A stretch of DNA of 64,000 nucleotides. Origin: Geobacter sp. AOG2 (GTDB lineage: Bacteria; Desulfobacterota; Desulfuromonadia; Geobacterales; Pseudopelobacteraceae). The position numbers and the translations under genes are program-made. The first letter of the stretch is position 1. The number at the start of each line of letters is the position of its first letter. The stretch covers positions 3,193,574-3,257,573 of the forward strand of contig NZ_BLJA01000001.1 of assembly GCF_019972295.1 (NCBI RefSeq), written 5' to 3'. Shown one piece after another: positions 16,954 to 25,752 of this stretch. The notes beneath the pieces were generated by a model. That model had not been told where the DNA came from. It made no database searches and worked only from the letters and a program-made list of their open reading frames with translations.

Positions 16954-18258
16954 TCAGTGTTCCAAAGCCTTTTTTCCCACGGTGTGCTGATGTGCTTCCG
17001 CGAGTTGCTCGCGGGTATGCAGCTTCGGCAGAACCGGCAGTATCTTGACCAGTACCTGGTAGCCCAAGATCTCGAAGGCAACGATTCCGACCGTGATCAT
17101 CACCTCTGCGAGGGCCGGGAAGTAATGCCACCCCTTGCCGGGGTTGAAGCCGATCAGATAGACATTGAAGCGGTACAGGGCGCCGCCCAGTACGATCAAG
17201 GCGGCTGATACGAACAGCCAGCGGATGGATTCCCTTCTGCGCTTGCTGAACAGGAGCAGGGAGCCGCCGGCGATCAGGCAGAATTCCAGTAGGAAGAAGC
17301 GCGAGTAAAAGTCAAAGGAAACTGCTTTGGCCAGTTGCCCGCGCCAAGCCAAGTCTCCGATGACGACGCTGAGCCAGATGACTGTCAGCCAAGGGATGAT
17401 CCGTGCCAATCCTGAAAGTTCCTTGGTTTCAAAGGGGCGCTTGAAGGCGTAACACGAGAGGACCGACTCCAGGATGGCGATGGAGTAGCCGATATACATG
17501 CAGTTGATGAGGAACAACAACGGCAGAAAACCGGTATGCCACAGCGGATGCAGTTTGGTCGAAGCGATCAGCAAAAGCGAGCCGAGGGACGACTGGTGCA
17601 TGGTCGGCAGGGTGATACCCAAAACAATGATGAATATCAGTATTTTGTCGAGCCGGGGACGAGCCCAGGCTGCCAACTCCTTGACCTTGTCGAGCCGGTC
17701 GCCGATCCGCTCGGGCCGTTCCATGCCCAAGCGTGAGTACACCCGGTCCAGCAGATGCTGCAAGGTCTTCCACTCGGTCTTTTCCAGCGTCGTCAGAATG
17801 GCGGGTAGAAACTCCATGATCAGGACCGTCGTGTAAGCCATGACGCATACGGCCACTTCGAACATGGCCGAGTTGGCCTGCCACTTGGAGGGGACGAAAA
17901 AATTGTAGGCGTTCCAGGGGCGCCCAACGTCCACCATGACCGAGAAGCCAGCCAGCCCATAACCGAACATGCTGGTCAGGATGGCGGAACGAATCATGGG
18001 ATGATAATGCATACGGTTTCTGATATAGACCAGGATTGCCATAGCGTAGCCGCCGCAAGCGATGGCTGTGCCGGTGGCGACGTCGTAGGTAATCCAGATT
18101 CCCCAGGGGTAGCCGTCGCTCATGTTCGAGACCGCGCCGATCCCCTTTACAAAACGGAGAAGAATCAGCGCAAACCCGATCAGGGTCAGGGTCAGGAGGA
18201 CTATGAACGAGGGAGTCAGTATCTTCGCATCGTGTTTCTGGTACTCATCGTGTCCCAT
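16954..18258 (-). CDS. hybB: Hydrogenase integral membrane subunit, NrfD/PsrC-like
   Basis: 434 residues with about ten membrane spans; the polytopic subunit that hands electrons from HybA to menaquinone in Hyb-type hydrogenases. The N-terminal GHDEYQKHDAKILTPSF block and the spacing of conserved charged residues between spans fit the HybB branch of NrfD proteins. It carries no haem motif. Its ATG shares one base with the hybA stop (TGATG) behind GGGGGAG, so the two are translationally coupled. Confidence 0.94.
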   Translation of the reverse strand: MGHDEYQKHDAKILTPSFIVLLTLTLIGFALILLRFVKGIGAVSNMSDGYPWGIWITYDVATGTAIACGGYAMAILVYIRNRMHYHPMIRSAILTSMFGYGLAGFSVMVDVGRPWNAYNFFVPSKWQANSAMFEVAVCVMAYTTVLIMEFLPAILTTLEKTEWKTLQHLLDRVYSRLGMERPERIGDRLDKVKELAAWARPRLDKILIFIIVLGITLPTMHQSSLGSLLLIASTKLHPLWHTGFLPLLFLINCMYIGYSIAILESVLSCYAFKRPFETKELSGLARIIPWLTVIWLSVVIGDLAWRGQLAKAVSFDFYSRFFLLEFCLIAGGSLLLFSKRRRESIRWLFVSAALIVLGGALYRFNVYLIGFNPGKGWHYFPALAEVMITVGIVAFEILGYQVLVKILPVLPKLHTREQLAEAHQHTVGKKALEH

Positions 18259-19199
18259 CAGTGGTCTCCCCCCTCGTCGGTTTTTGTATCATGCTCTTTC
18301 TCCGCTTCGCCGTGCCCCTTCATGTTTTTAACCGCGATGAAGCAGAGCGTACTGTAGAGCGCAACTGGGGCGATGAAACCCTTGTAGATGGTATGCTGGA
18401 TCTTTTCGGAGAATTCGGCAGGCGCATCCTCCTTTAGGGTCGGCAGGCCAAGCTTGTTGAACTGCATGCTGGCGAGATAGAGGTGGTTGGTGCCACCCAC
18501 TTCGTGCGCGCCATAAATGTGGTTGATGTACTTGCCCGGATTTTCCCGCAGCCGCTTTTCAGCTTCTTCCAGCAGATCTTTCCGTTTGCCGAACATGATC
18601 GCACCGGCCGGGCATACTTCGGCGCATGCGCTGATTCCTTTCTTCGGCAGGTTGGTGTTTTTGCACAGGTCACATTTAACGATCTGGGGGATCGCCTTCT
18701 CCCACTGGAATTTGGGGATGTTGAACGCGCAGGCCACCTGGCAGTAGCGGCAACCGATGCAGGTGTTCTTGTTGTAGTCCACGATGCCGGTTTCCGGATC
18801 ACGCGTCATGGCGGCAACCGGGCAGACCGAAACGCAGGAGGGTTTCTGACAGTGCATACAGGAGTATTTGACGTAGGACCACTCCTGCTCCGACTGTTTG
18901 AAGAGCTTGATCAGGGTACGAGTGCTGCCTGATAGATCCTCCGGGGCATCCCACAGGCCGTCGGTGTCAAACTTGGCGCGCTCGTAGGAAAGGCTGCCGT
19001 AGTCGCCGTTTACCCGCTTGCAGGCCGACATGCAGGCCTTGCAGCCGACGCACTTGGTGGCGTCGTACAGCATGCCGATGGTTTCATTGTTGATCTTATG
19101 CCCCTCGTTGGCCGAGGCCTTCTTACCAGCCAGCAGGGCTGCGCCGGTGGCACCCATGATTTTGAGGAACTGGCGTCTACTCGGTTTTGCCATGATCAT
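18258..19199 (-). CDS. hybA: Hydrogenase ferredoxin-like electron-transfer subunit with Tat signal
   Basis: 313 residues. The N-terminus has the twin-arginine motif SRRQFLK and a hydrophobic stretch, so it is exported folded. Four 4Fe-4S cysteine groups follow: CVGCKACMSACKR, CMHCQKPSCVSVCPV, CIGCRYCQVACAF and CDLC with CAEVCPAG. One C-terminal membrane segment (FIAPVALYSTLCFIAV) anchors it. It should link HybS to HybB. It starts inside the end of hybS; ATGs at 19199 and 19193 are both possible. Confidence 0.95.
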   Translation of the reverse strand: MIMAKPSRRQFLKIMGATGAALLAGKKASANEGHKINNETIGMLYDATKCVGCKACMSACKRVNGDYGSLSYERAKFDTDGLWDAPEDLSGSTRTLIKLFKQSEQEWSYVKYSCMHCQKPSCVSVCPVAAMTRDPETGIVDYNKNTCIGCRYCQVACAFNIPKFQWEKAIPQIVKCDLCKNTNLPKKGISACAEVCPAGAIMFGKRKDLLEEAEKRLRENPGKYINHIYGAHEVGGTNHLYLASMQFNKLGLPTLKEDAPAEFSEKIQHTIYKGFIAPVALYSTLCFIAVKNMKGHGEAEKEHDTKTDEGGDH

Positions 19200-20289
19200 C
19201 TCCCTTCTCCGGGCCGTCCGGCAGTTTCTTGGCCATCATGACGCCCGCACCGATGGCTGCGCCGGCAGCCAGGCCGATGACGCCGGTGGTCAGAGGATCA
19301 GGGCCTTTGCCCTTTTCCTTCAGGTCGATCGGTGCATAACTGTCGAACGGCGTTGGTTCGTGAATCTGAACCTTGTCGGCGATAGCGGTCTTGAACAGCA
19401 GGTCCGGCTCGGTGCAGCCAATGCAGGGATGACCTATGGAAACCGGCCAGGCGCCCACATCATTGAAGCGCAGCACCGAACAGTTGGCATAGGTGGCCGG
19501 TCCCTTGCAACCCAGCTTGTAGAGGCAGTAACCCTGGCTGTGCCCTTCGTCGCCGAAGGCGCGGGCGAAACGACCGGCATCGAAGTGAGGACGACGCTCG
19601 CAGTGTTCATGGATTCTGCGGCCGAAAGCAAATTTGGGACGGCCCATCTGATCCAGTTCGGGCAGTTTTTTGAACGTTACATAGTAGAGGACGGTTGAAA
19701 GGAAGTTGTAAGGGTTGGGTGGGCAGCCGGGAATGTTGATGATCGGCTTGTCCTTGACGATGTCGCGGACCCCTACGGCCCCGGTGGGGTTGGGGCCGAC
19801 GGACTGGATACCGCCGTAGCTGGCGCAGGTGCCCATCGAGATGATGGCGGCAGCGCCCTCGGCGGCATGCTTCAGCGAATCCAGGGATGTTTTACCGTGA
19901 ACCTTGCAGTAGATGCCGTTGTCCTTGGTGGGGATGGCGCCCTCTACGACCAGGATATAATTTCCTTTGTTGGCCAACATGGAATCAGTCAAGGATTTTT
20001 CGGCCTGGAAGCCGGAACCGACCATGAGGGTCTCATGATAGTCAAGGGAGATCATGTCAAGGATCAAGTTGGAAACGGTCGGATGCGTCGAACGCAAAAG
20101 CGATTCCGAACAACCGGTACACTCCTGGAAGTGGAGCCATATCACTGCTGGCCTGTTGTCGCTCTTCTGGGCCGCTTGGGCAACTTTGGTAACCATCCCG
20201 TAGGGAAGTCCCAACATGGCCGATACGGTCATGCAGGTCTTCATGAAGTCTCGACGGGTAACGCCGGGGAAAAGGCCCTTTTCTGTCAT
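19177..20289 (-). CDS. hybS: Periplasmic uptake [NiFe]-hydrogenase small subunit with Tat signal
   Basis: 370 residues. The Tat signal TRRDFMKTCMTVSAMLGLP is followed by cluster ligands in ECTGCSESLLRS, MGTCASYGGI, PGCPPNPYN, and the medial/distal group with HPCIGCTEPDL. A C-terminal membrane segment (about residues 330-350, GVIGLAAGAAIGAGVMM) anchors the dimer at the periplasmic face. I chose the ATG at 20289 because GGAGGA stands six bases upstream; the longer open frame has no family similarity. It is the first gene of the operon and lies about 60 bases downstream of a consensus sigma-54 promoter. Confidence 0.96.
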   Translation of the reverse strand: MTEKGLFPGVTRRDFMKTCMTVSAMLGLPYGMVTKVAQAAQKSDNRPAVIWLHFQECTGCSESLLRSTHPTVSNLILDMISLDYHETLMVGSGFQAEKSLTDSMLANKGNYILVVEGAIPTKDNGIYCKVHGKTSLDSLKHAAEGAAAIISMGTCASYGGIQSVGPNPTGAVGVRDIVKDKPIINIPGCPPNPYNFLSTVLYYVTFKKLPELDQMGRPKFAFGRRIHEHCERRPHFDAGRFARAFGDEGHSQGYCLYKLGCKGPATYANCSVLRFNDVGAWPVSIGHPCIGCTEPDLLFKTAIADKVQIHEPTPFDSYAPIDLKEKGKGPDPLTTGVIGLAAGAAIGAGVMMAKKLPDGPEKGDDHGKTE

Positions 20290-20348
20290 TGCATCCTCCG
20301 CTGTCATGTACTTGAGTATGTGGCTGGTTAAAAACCTTGTAGTATACG

Positions 20349-20363
20349 GCAACAGGCGTGCCA
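20349..20363 (-). promoter_or_regulatory. Sigma-54 (-24/-12) promoter of the hyb operon
   Basis: On the minus strand the sequence is TGGCACGCCTGTTGC, an exact fit to TGGCAC-N5-TTGC with the required GG-N10-GC spacing. Transcription would begin near 20337, giving a leader of about 48 bases before hybS. The divergently encoded protein at 20646 is a sigma-54 activator with a GAFTGA loop, which makes it the obvious candidate regulator. Confidence 0.9.
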
Positions 20364-20453
20364 ATCTGGTGTTTCTGGGGCGCTTGTTACAACTGCGCGT
20401 AATTATTGAAGGAGATGCGCTCAATACCGAGCGGGTAGACGCCAAAACAAAAC

Positions 20454-20462
20454 AACGGTTGC
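20454..20462. promoter_or_regulatory. Candidate upstream activator site for the hyb promoter
   Basis: CAACGGTTG is a palindrome set in a loosely symmetrical A-rich/T-rich context, about 115-125 bases upstream of the predicted start. That is a usual distance for a sigma-54 enhancer. A second imperfect dyad, GCGCTTGTTACAACTGCGC, lies at 20380-20398 but is closer than enhancers usually are. Neither is confirmed. Confidence 0.3.
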
Positions 20463-20513
20463 GTCTTTTTGCTACATGATGTATCTTTTTGTCCAGGTAG
20501 TCCCCTCCTGCTC

Positions 20514-20533
20514 CCCCTTTGTTCTCAAAGGGG
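20514..20533. other. CCCCTTTG/CAAAGGGG hairpin in the leader of the regulator gene
   Basis: A perfect 8-bp inverted repeat with loop TTCT, in the divergent gap 110 bases before the regulator start. There is no U run long enough for a strong terminator in either direction. The remaining bases of this 356-base gap show no ORF. Confidence 0.45.
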
Positions 20534-20645
20534 AAAAGTAAAGTCTCCCGTGCACAAAGAAGAGATTGCAGGGTTTGTTTTCCCGCTGGTTCATGGGGGA
20601 GACCAGAGGGGAGCCGGCGCCATTCCGGAACGAGGAGCACGTGTA

Positions 20646-22016
20646 ATGCCAAGTGTGTTTGTATGTGATGATGAAGCGGATATTCTTCGCTATCTCGATA
20701 AGCTTTTGAGTGCGAACGGCTACCGTGTTGAGACCTTCTTGCGCGGTAACGAACTTTTAAAGCGTGTAAAAGCTCCGGGTGCCGTGGAGTGCGACGTGAT
20801 CCTGCAGGATGTACGCATGCCCGACATGGACGGTCTTCAGGTTCTCAAGCATCTCCGCAGTGAGCGCCCGGAGGTGCCGGTGGTCATCATGACGGCGCAC
20901 GGTACGATTGACGATGCGGTTCAGGCTATCAAACTGGGAGCTTATGACTATATCACCAAGCCTTTTCCAAAAGAGAAGCTGCTGACGGTTCTTGACCGAC
21001 TGCTCGACCACCACCGGTTGGCCAATGAAAACCTCATGCTGCGCAAGGAACTGCAACGGGGGACCGGCCGTTCCGAAACCATGATCTTCAGAAGCGCCCG
21101 TTTCCGTGAGGTGTACGACCTGACCTTGCAGGTCGCCTCCAGCGATGCTAACATCCTGATTCTGGGAGAGTCGGGCACCGGTAAGGAACTTATCGCCAGC
21201 ACCATCCACGCCAACAGCCCGCGGGCCGGCAAACCATTTGTCTCCCTGAACTGCGCCGCTCTCTCGGATACCCTTCTGGAAAGCCAGCTTTTCGGACATG
21301 TGCGCGGCGCCTTCACCGGTGCGGTGATCAACCAGAAAGGGCTGGTGGAGGAGGCAGATGGCGGGACGCTTTTTCTGGATGAGATCGGCGATGTCAGTCC
21401 GACGGTTCAGGCCAAGTTACTGCGAGTGATTCAGGAAAAGGACTTCATTGCCGTCGGTTCTACCCGGCCCCGCAAGGTGGATGTGCGTTTCGTCGCCGCC
21501 ACCAACAAGGACCTGGCGAACGAGGTTCGGGATGGACGTTTTCGTGAGGATCTTTATTACCGTCTGAACGTTATCACTGTCAACCTGCCCTCCCTGCGTG
21601 AGCGGCGTGAGGATATAGAGCCGCTGGCGCGCCATTTCCTGAATATCTATACCGCAAAGATGAAGAAAGAGGTCCGCGATTTCGAGGATGAAGCGCTGAC
21701 AATGCTGCAGGACTACGACTGGCCGGGTAATGTGCGCGAGTTGGAGAACGTTATGGAGCGTGCCGTCATTTTGGCCCGTTCCAATACCATCACCGCTGCC
21801 CTGCTTCCTATCGGGAGGAGGCGTGAAACAGCGACAGCTCCCCATGGTGCGCCTCCTCTGGTGGCACTGGATGAGGTGGAGCGGCAACATATCAAGGCAG
21901 TATTGAAGCGGACCGGTTTCCACAAGAGCCGTACGGCCGAGATTCTCGGTATATCCCGCAAGACACTGGACCGTAAGATCGTCGAATTCGGCCTGAGTGC
22001 CGGCCGGGCCGAATGA
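20646..22016 (+). CDS. Sigma-54-dependent response regulator (NtrC family), probable hydrogenase activator
   Basis: 456 residues. The receiver domain (about 1-120) has the phospho-acceptor in DVILQDVRMPDMDG (about Asp52). The AAA+ domain (about 140-375) has Walker A GESGTGKELIA, the sigma-54 contact loop GAFTGA, and Walker B GGTLFLDEIGD. A Fis-type helix-turn-helix closes the protein (KSRTAEILGISRKTLDRKI). The start at 20646 is preceded by GAGGAG. It is divergent from hybS with its -24/-12 promoter and followed after 34 bases by a histidine kinase. Control of hyb is inferred from this arrangement, by analogy with HupR/HoxA. Confidence 0.94.
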   Translation: MPSVFVCDDEADILRYLDKLLSANGYRVETFLRGNELLKRVKAPGAVECDVILQDVRMPDMDGLQVLKHLRSERPEVPVVIMTAHGTIDDAVQAIKLGAYDYITKPFPKEKLLTVLDRLLDHHRLANENLMLRKELQRGTGRSETMIFRSARFREVYDLTLQVASSDANILILGESGTGKELIASTIHANSPRAGKPFVSLNCAALSDTLLESQLFGHVRGAFTGAVINQKGLVEEADGGTLFLDEIGDVSPTVQAKLLRVIQEKDFIAVGSTRPRKVDVRFVAATNKDLANEVRDGRFREDLYYRLNVITVNLPSLRERREDIEPLARHFLNIYTAKMKKEVRDFEDEALTMLQDYDWPGNVRELENVMERAVILARSNTITAALLPIGRRRETATAPHGAPPLVALDEVERQHIKAVLKRTGFHKSRTAEILGISRKTLDRKIVEFGLSAGRAE

Positions 22017-22050
22017 TGGTGGACATTGGTTCCTGGCGACGCAAGACTTC

Positions 22051-24084
22051 ATGAAGTTCCTGCTCACCTCCATACGCTTCAAGCTGACGGTGGGCACCAT
22101 GGTGCCGCTGGTGGCGGCCATCGCCGTTTGCTGGGTGGTCGGCTCCTCGATCATTATCACGCGCTTCCTCAGTGAAGCCCAACAAACGGTGGAAACCAAC
22201 CTGAGCTCGGCCAATGAGATCTTTCTCGGGGAATTGGTGCGTCTGAGCGACGTCATCCGCCTGGCTGGCCTGTCTCCGGAGCTGTCAGCCGCCCTGCGCG
22301 ACAACGAAGGCCCCTCTGCCGCTCTCCCGCTCCAATCCATACTCAGGAACGACCGCCTCAGCTTCCTGACTCTGGTGGACCGTTACGGTTTTGTTCGTTA
22401 TCGGGCCGCCAACCCCGGCAGTACTGGCGATACGCTCAAAGCTGAAAAGATCATCTCCGATGCTGCCAAGGGGATCGTCTGCAGCGGTATCGCCCTGTTG
22501 CCGTCCGAACAGGTTGCGCGTGAAAATCCGCAATTGCCCTCACAGTTGAATATCCCTATCATGCCGACACCCCTTTCCCGGGTCTACACGAAACGGGTCG
22601 AAAACCGCGGGCTGTTCCTGGTTACCGCTGCGCCGGTCATGGCTTCCGACGGTTCCGTTGCCGGCGTGGTCTACGGGGGCATGCTGCTGAATGGCGACAA
22701 CAAACTTGTAGACCGAATCACACGGGTTATCTTTCAGCCTCGTGAGAGCACCGGCCAACCGACCGGCAGTGCGACGATCTTTCTGGATGATGTGCGCATA
22801 GCCACCAGCGTGATGGACGAAAAAGGCGAACGGGCTATAGGAAGCATGATGTCCGCCGAGGTCTATAGTGCCATCAGCCGGGGCGAAAAATGGAACGGTA
22901 AGGCATTTGTCCTCGACAAATGGAATTTTACCGCCTATGAACCGCTCAGGGACTACCGCGGCGCTGTGGTCGGGGCTCTCTACGTGGGGACGCCGGAACA
23001 GCCGTATGCCGAGCTTCGTTCCCAGATCAACATCATCTTTTCCGGGGTCCTTATCCTCGTTACCCTGTTCGGCGTACCGCTTTCGGCCTGGCTTGGTTCC
23101 AAGATGGCCCGCCCGATCAAGGCTCTCGAAGAGGGGGCTCGCAGAATCGCAGCCGGTGAAAAGTTATCCGACATTACGGTGGACAGTCATGACGAGATCG
23201 CCTCGCTGGCCTCCGAGTTCAATGTCATGAAGCATCGGTTGATGGAGCGGGAACGTGAAATCCTGGGACTCAACCACACGCTGGAAGAAAAGGTGACCGA
23301 ACGGACCACCCAACTTGAGGAGAAAAACGAACAGCTGTTGCTGGCCCAGAAGGACTTAGCCCAGGCTGAGCGTCTGGCGGCCATAGGACTTCTGGCCTCC
23401 GGCGTGGCCCACGAGATCAATAATCCTCTGGCCATCATCCGGGGGAACGTGGAACTCCTGGAGATGAACAATGGTGGCGGTGATCACGGCCCCGAGGAAC
23501 TCGACACCATCATGCGCCAAGTCGCTCGGATCGAGCGAATCGTCAAGAATCTGCGAGCATTTTCGCGCAGTAGCACCAAACAGCTTAGCCGGTTTTCCCT
23601 GGGGGAGGTTCTGGAGGATATCCTGGACCAGGTTGGGCACCAGGTATCTCTTGATCCCTATACCGTGACGCGCGATTACCGGGGAAAAGAGATCGTGATC
23701 GAGGCTGACGAAGACCAACTGCGTCAGGTCTTCACCAATCTGATAGTGAACGGCCTGCAGGCCATGGAGGGGGGCGGTACGCTCTTCGTGGATATCGGTG
23801 CAGACCCGGAAGACGGACTGTGCAGGATAGCAGTGGCGGATACCGGCCCGGGAATCGACGAGGAGCAGTTGGAGAAACTGTTTTCTCCCTTCTATACTAC
23901 CAAACCCCAAGGGACCGGCCTGGGACTGGCGGTATCCTACGGTATCGTCAGGGATCACGGTGGCGAGATCGAAGTTTTGAGCGAACCGGGCCAGGGTACG
24001 ATCTTCAGCGTGATCCTGCCTCTTCGACAGACCTCTGAACAGCAAGAGCTACAGGTGGAGAAGGATAAAGATATTATCGCGTAA
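22051..24084 (+). CDS. Membrane sensor histidine kinase, partner of the sigma-54 regulator
   Basis: 677 residues. A first membrane span lies at about 13-35. A large extracytoplasmic Cache-like sensor follows, then a second span at about 325-345 (IIFSGVLILVTLFGVPLSAW), HAMP and a coiled coil. The HisKA phospho-acceptor lies in GVAHEINNPLAIIRGN. The ATPase domain has N box RQVFTNLIVNGLQAM, G1 DTGPGID, F box FSPFYTT and G2 GTGLGLA. It should phosphorylate the regulator upstream. The ligand is unknown. There is no hydrogenase-like H2 sensor gene nearby, so the signal may be redox- or metabolite-related rather than H2 itself. The ribosome site is weak; an upstream GTG at 21997 is an alternative. 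Confidence 0.92.
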   Translation: MKFLLTSIRFKLTVGTMVPLVAAIAVCWVVGSSIIITRFLSEAQQTVETNLSSANEIFLGELVRLSDVIRLAGLSPELSAALRDNEGPSAALPLQSILRNDRLSFLTLVDRYGFVRYRAANPGSTGDTLKAEKIISDAAKGIVCSGIALLPSEQVARENPQLPSQLNIPIMPTPLSRVYTKRVENRGLFLVTAAPVMASDGSVAGVVYGGMLLNGDNKLVDRITRVIFQPRESTGQPTGSATIFLDDVRIATSVMDEKGERAIGSMMSAEVYSAISRGEKWNGKAFVLDKWNFTAYEPLRDYRGAVVGALYVGTPEQPYAELRSQINIIFSGVLILVTLFGVPLSAWLGSKMARPIKALEEGARRIAAGEKLSDITVDSHDEIASLASEFNVMKHRLMEREREILGLNHTLEEKVTERTTQLEEKNEQLLLAQKDLAQAERLAAIGLLASGVAHEINNPLAIIRGNVELLEMNNGGGDHGPEELDTIMRQVARIERIVKNLRAFSRSSTKQLSRFSLGEVLEDILDQVGHQVSLDPYTVTRDYRGKEIVIEADEDQLRQVFTNLIVNGLQAMEGGGTLFVDIGADPEDGLCRIAVADTGPGIDEEQLEKLFSPFYTTKPQGTGLGLAVSYGIVRDHGGEIEVLSEPGQGTIFSVILPLRQTSEQQELQVEKDKDIIA

Positions 24085-24101
24085 AAGGAGCGCTATCGTC
24101 T

Positions 24102-24290
24102 ATGCATGACCTGTTACCAGATGGAGAAGACCTGAGACGCGCTGTCAAGTGGATCGCCGGTCACCTTCAGGAAAACCCCGAGCTGCGGCTTCCTCCGCTC
24201 ATCCAGGAGGCGGTCTTCAAATTCGACCTCTCCCCCAGGGATGCCGACTTTCTGATCGACCTCTACCGTAGGGATAAAGGGAAAGAGTGA
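24102..24290 (+). CDS. Small conserved-looking protein of unknown function downstream of the kinase
   Basis: 62 residues, charged and probably helical, with no cysteine pair, signal peptide or membrane span (core RAVKWIAGHLQENPEL). AAGGAG stands 11 bases before the ATG and it starts 17 bases after the kinase stop in the same direction, so it is probably part of the regulatory transcript. I do not recognise a family. It might be a small accessory of the two-component system, but nothing in the sequence shows this. Confidence 0.6.
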   Translation: MHDLLPDGEDLRRAVKWIAGHLQENPELRLPPLIQEAVFKFDLSPRDADFLIDLYRRDKGKE

Positions 24291-24318
24291 CAGCCTGGAA
24301 TTCGCCAAGGAGATTGAT

Positions 24319-24954
24319 ATGCTTGAAATCCTCCCCCTGTTTGGCATCGCAGGTGCCATAACGGTCGGCGCCATAAGCCCCGGACCGAGTTTCCTCATGG
24401 TTGCCCGTACCGCCGTGGCCTCGTCGCGTTCTGCCGGCTTGGCGGCTGCCCTCGGCATGGGGGTCGGCGGAGTTTTTTTCGCTGTAGCGGCGTTGGCAGG
24501 CCTTCAGGCGGTTTTCGTGGCTGTTCCGGGCGTGTATCTGGCATTGAAGGCTATGGGCGGGCTTTACCTTGTCTATCTTGGCTGCCGGATATGGAAAGGA
24601 GCCAGCCAGCCGCTTGCGTTTCAATCCGAAGCATCCGAACCCAAAAAACGGAACGCCAGGCGTTCTTTTGCAATGGCTCTCGGCACACAAGTCAGCAACC
24701 CGAAAGCGGCGATTGTGTACGCGAGTGTCTTTGCCGCCTTCCTGCCCCAGAACTTTCCGCTGTCTCTCTCCACGGTTACGGTTGTGGTCATTTTTATGAT
24801 CGAAGCGGGCTGGTATGCCCTGGTAGCCGTGGCCCTTTCGTCTGCCGGGCCACGTGCCGCCTATCTGCGGTACAAGGCCTGGATAGACCGTTCGGCAGGA
24901 GGGGTCATGACCATTTTGGGGGTTAAACTGGTCGCCTCCACCCGGCAGGTCTAA
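24319..24954 (+). CDS. LysE/RhtB family amino-acid exporter
   Basis: 211-residue inner-membrane protein with about six spans. The family start GAITVGAISPGPSFLMVART is present, and so is the conserved SNPKAAIVYASVFAAFLP segment before span four. The substrate (basic amino acids, homoserine/threonine or others) cannot be deduced. It begins 28 bases after the 62-residue ORF. It may be on the same transcript but has no functional link to hydrogenases. Confidence 0.92.
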   Translation: MLEILPLFGIAGAITVGAISPGPSFLMVARTAVASSRSAGLAAALGMGVGGVFFAVAALAGLQAVFVAVPGVYLALKAMGGLYLVYLGCRIWKGASQPLAFQSEASEPKKRNARRSFAMALGTQVSNPKAAIVYASVFAAFLPQNFPLSLSTVTVVVIFMIEAGWYALVAVALSSAGPRAAYLRYKAWIDRSAGGVMTILGVKLVASTRQV

Positions 24955-25040
24955 TTGGCTCGGGGACGGTCATTCTTCCAGCAGTCGGGCCGGGGCTGTC
25001 GCCGAACTCAAACATCAGGCATGAAAAAAGGGGGCATCGT

Positions 25041-25727
25041 ATGGCTATAACACTTGCGTTCGACGTCTATGGAACCCTCATCGATACCCATGGCGTCATT
25101 GTTGCCCTGGAAAAGCATGTCGGTGACAGAGCCTCTGAATTTTCACGTACGTGGCGTGAGAAGCAACTGGAATATTCATTTCGGCGGGGGCTGATGCAGA
25201 ATTATGAGAATTTTGCCGTCTGCACCGCCAATGCTCTCGATTACACGAGTTCATTTTTTCGGGTCCCATTCAGTCACGAGGACAAACAGGTGCTTTTGGA
25301 GGCATATAGCGTCTTACCGGCGTTCGCCGATGTGGAAGAAGGGTTGGCTCGTGCACGGGAATCCGGTTTCAGGATTTTCGCGTTTTCCAACGGCAGTGCC
25401 GTTGCGGTGGAGGGGTTGCTGAAGAATGCCGGTATCAAAGACTACTTTTTAGGGGTGGTGAGCGTCGATGAAATGAAGTCGTTTAAACCAAATCCTGCTG
25501 TCTATAGCCATTTTTTGCGGAGGGCCGGTGCCATAGGGTCGAATGCCTGGCTGGTGTCGAGCAATCCGTTCGACGTGATCGGGGCAATCTCCTCCGGGAT
25601 GCGGGCTGCATGGGTCAAACGCTCGCCGGATGCGGTGTTCGATCCATGGGGGATCGAGCCGACGGTAACGGTCAATAGCCTTTTGGACCTTGCAGAGCAA
25701 ATCAGTCGGGAACACGGAGAGAGCTAA
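25041..25727 (+). CDS. HAD superfamily hydrolase, haloacid dehalogenase type II-like
   Basis: 228 residues with the L-2-haloacid dehalogenase layout. The nucleophile is Asp8 in LAFDVYGTLID, motif II is FAFSNGS, the lysine lies in MKSFKPNP, and the acidic motif is SSNPFDVIGA. The helical cap between residues 15 and 95 is the size usual for that class. The true substrate may be a small organic phosphate or a 2-haloacid. GGGGG-rich sequence precedes the ATG. It converges with the ABC exporter operon; a GC-only hairpin (GGGGGCC G GGCCCCC, about 25737-25751) separates them. Confidence 0.88.
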   Translation: MAITLAFDVYGTLIDTHGVIVALEKHVGDRASEFSRTWREKQLEYSFRRGLMQNYENFAVCTANALDYTSSFFRVPFSHEDKQVLLEAYSVLPAFADVEEGLARARESGFRIFAFSNGSAVAVEGLLKNAGIKDYFLGVVSVDEMKSFKPNPAVYSHFLRRAGAIGSNAWLVSSNPFDVIGAISSGMRAAWVKRSPDAVFDPWGIEPTVTVNSLLDLAEQISREHGES

Positions 25728-25752
25728 CAAACGCAAGGGGGCCGGGCCCCCC

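Noticed and set aside
15206-16990. 594-residue open frame on the plus strand across hybL
   Set aside because: Shadow of the clearly coding hybL on the other strand; no recognisable domain and the wrong codon pattern.
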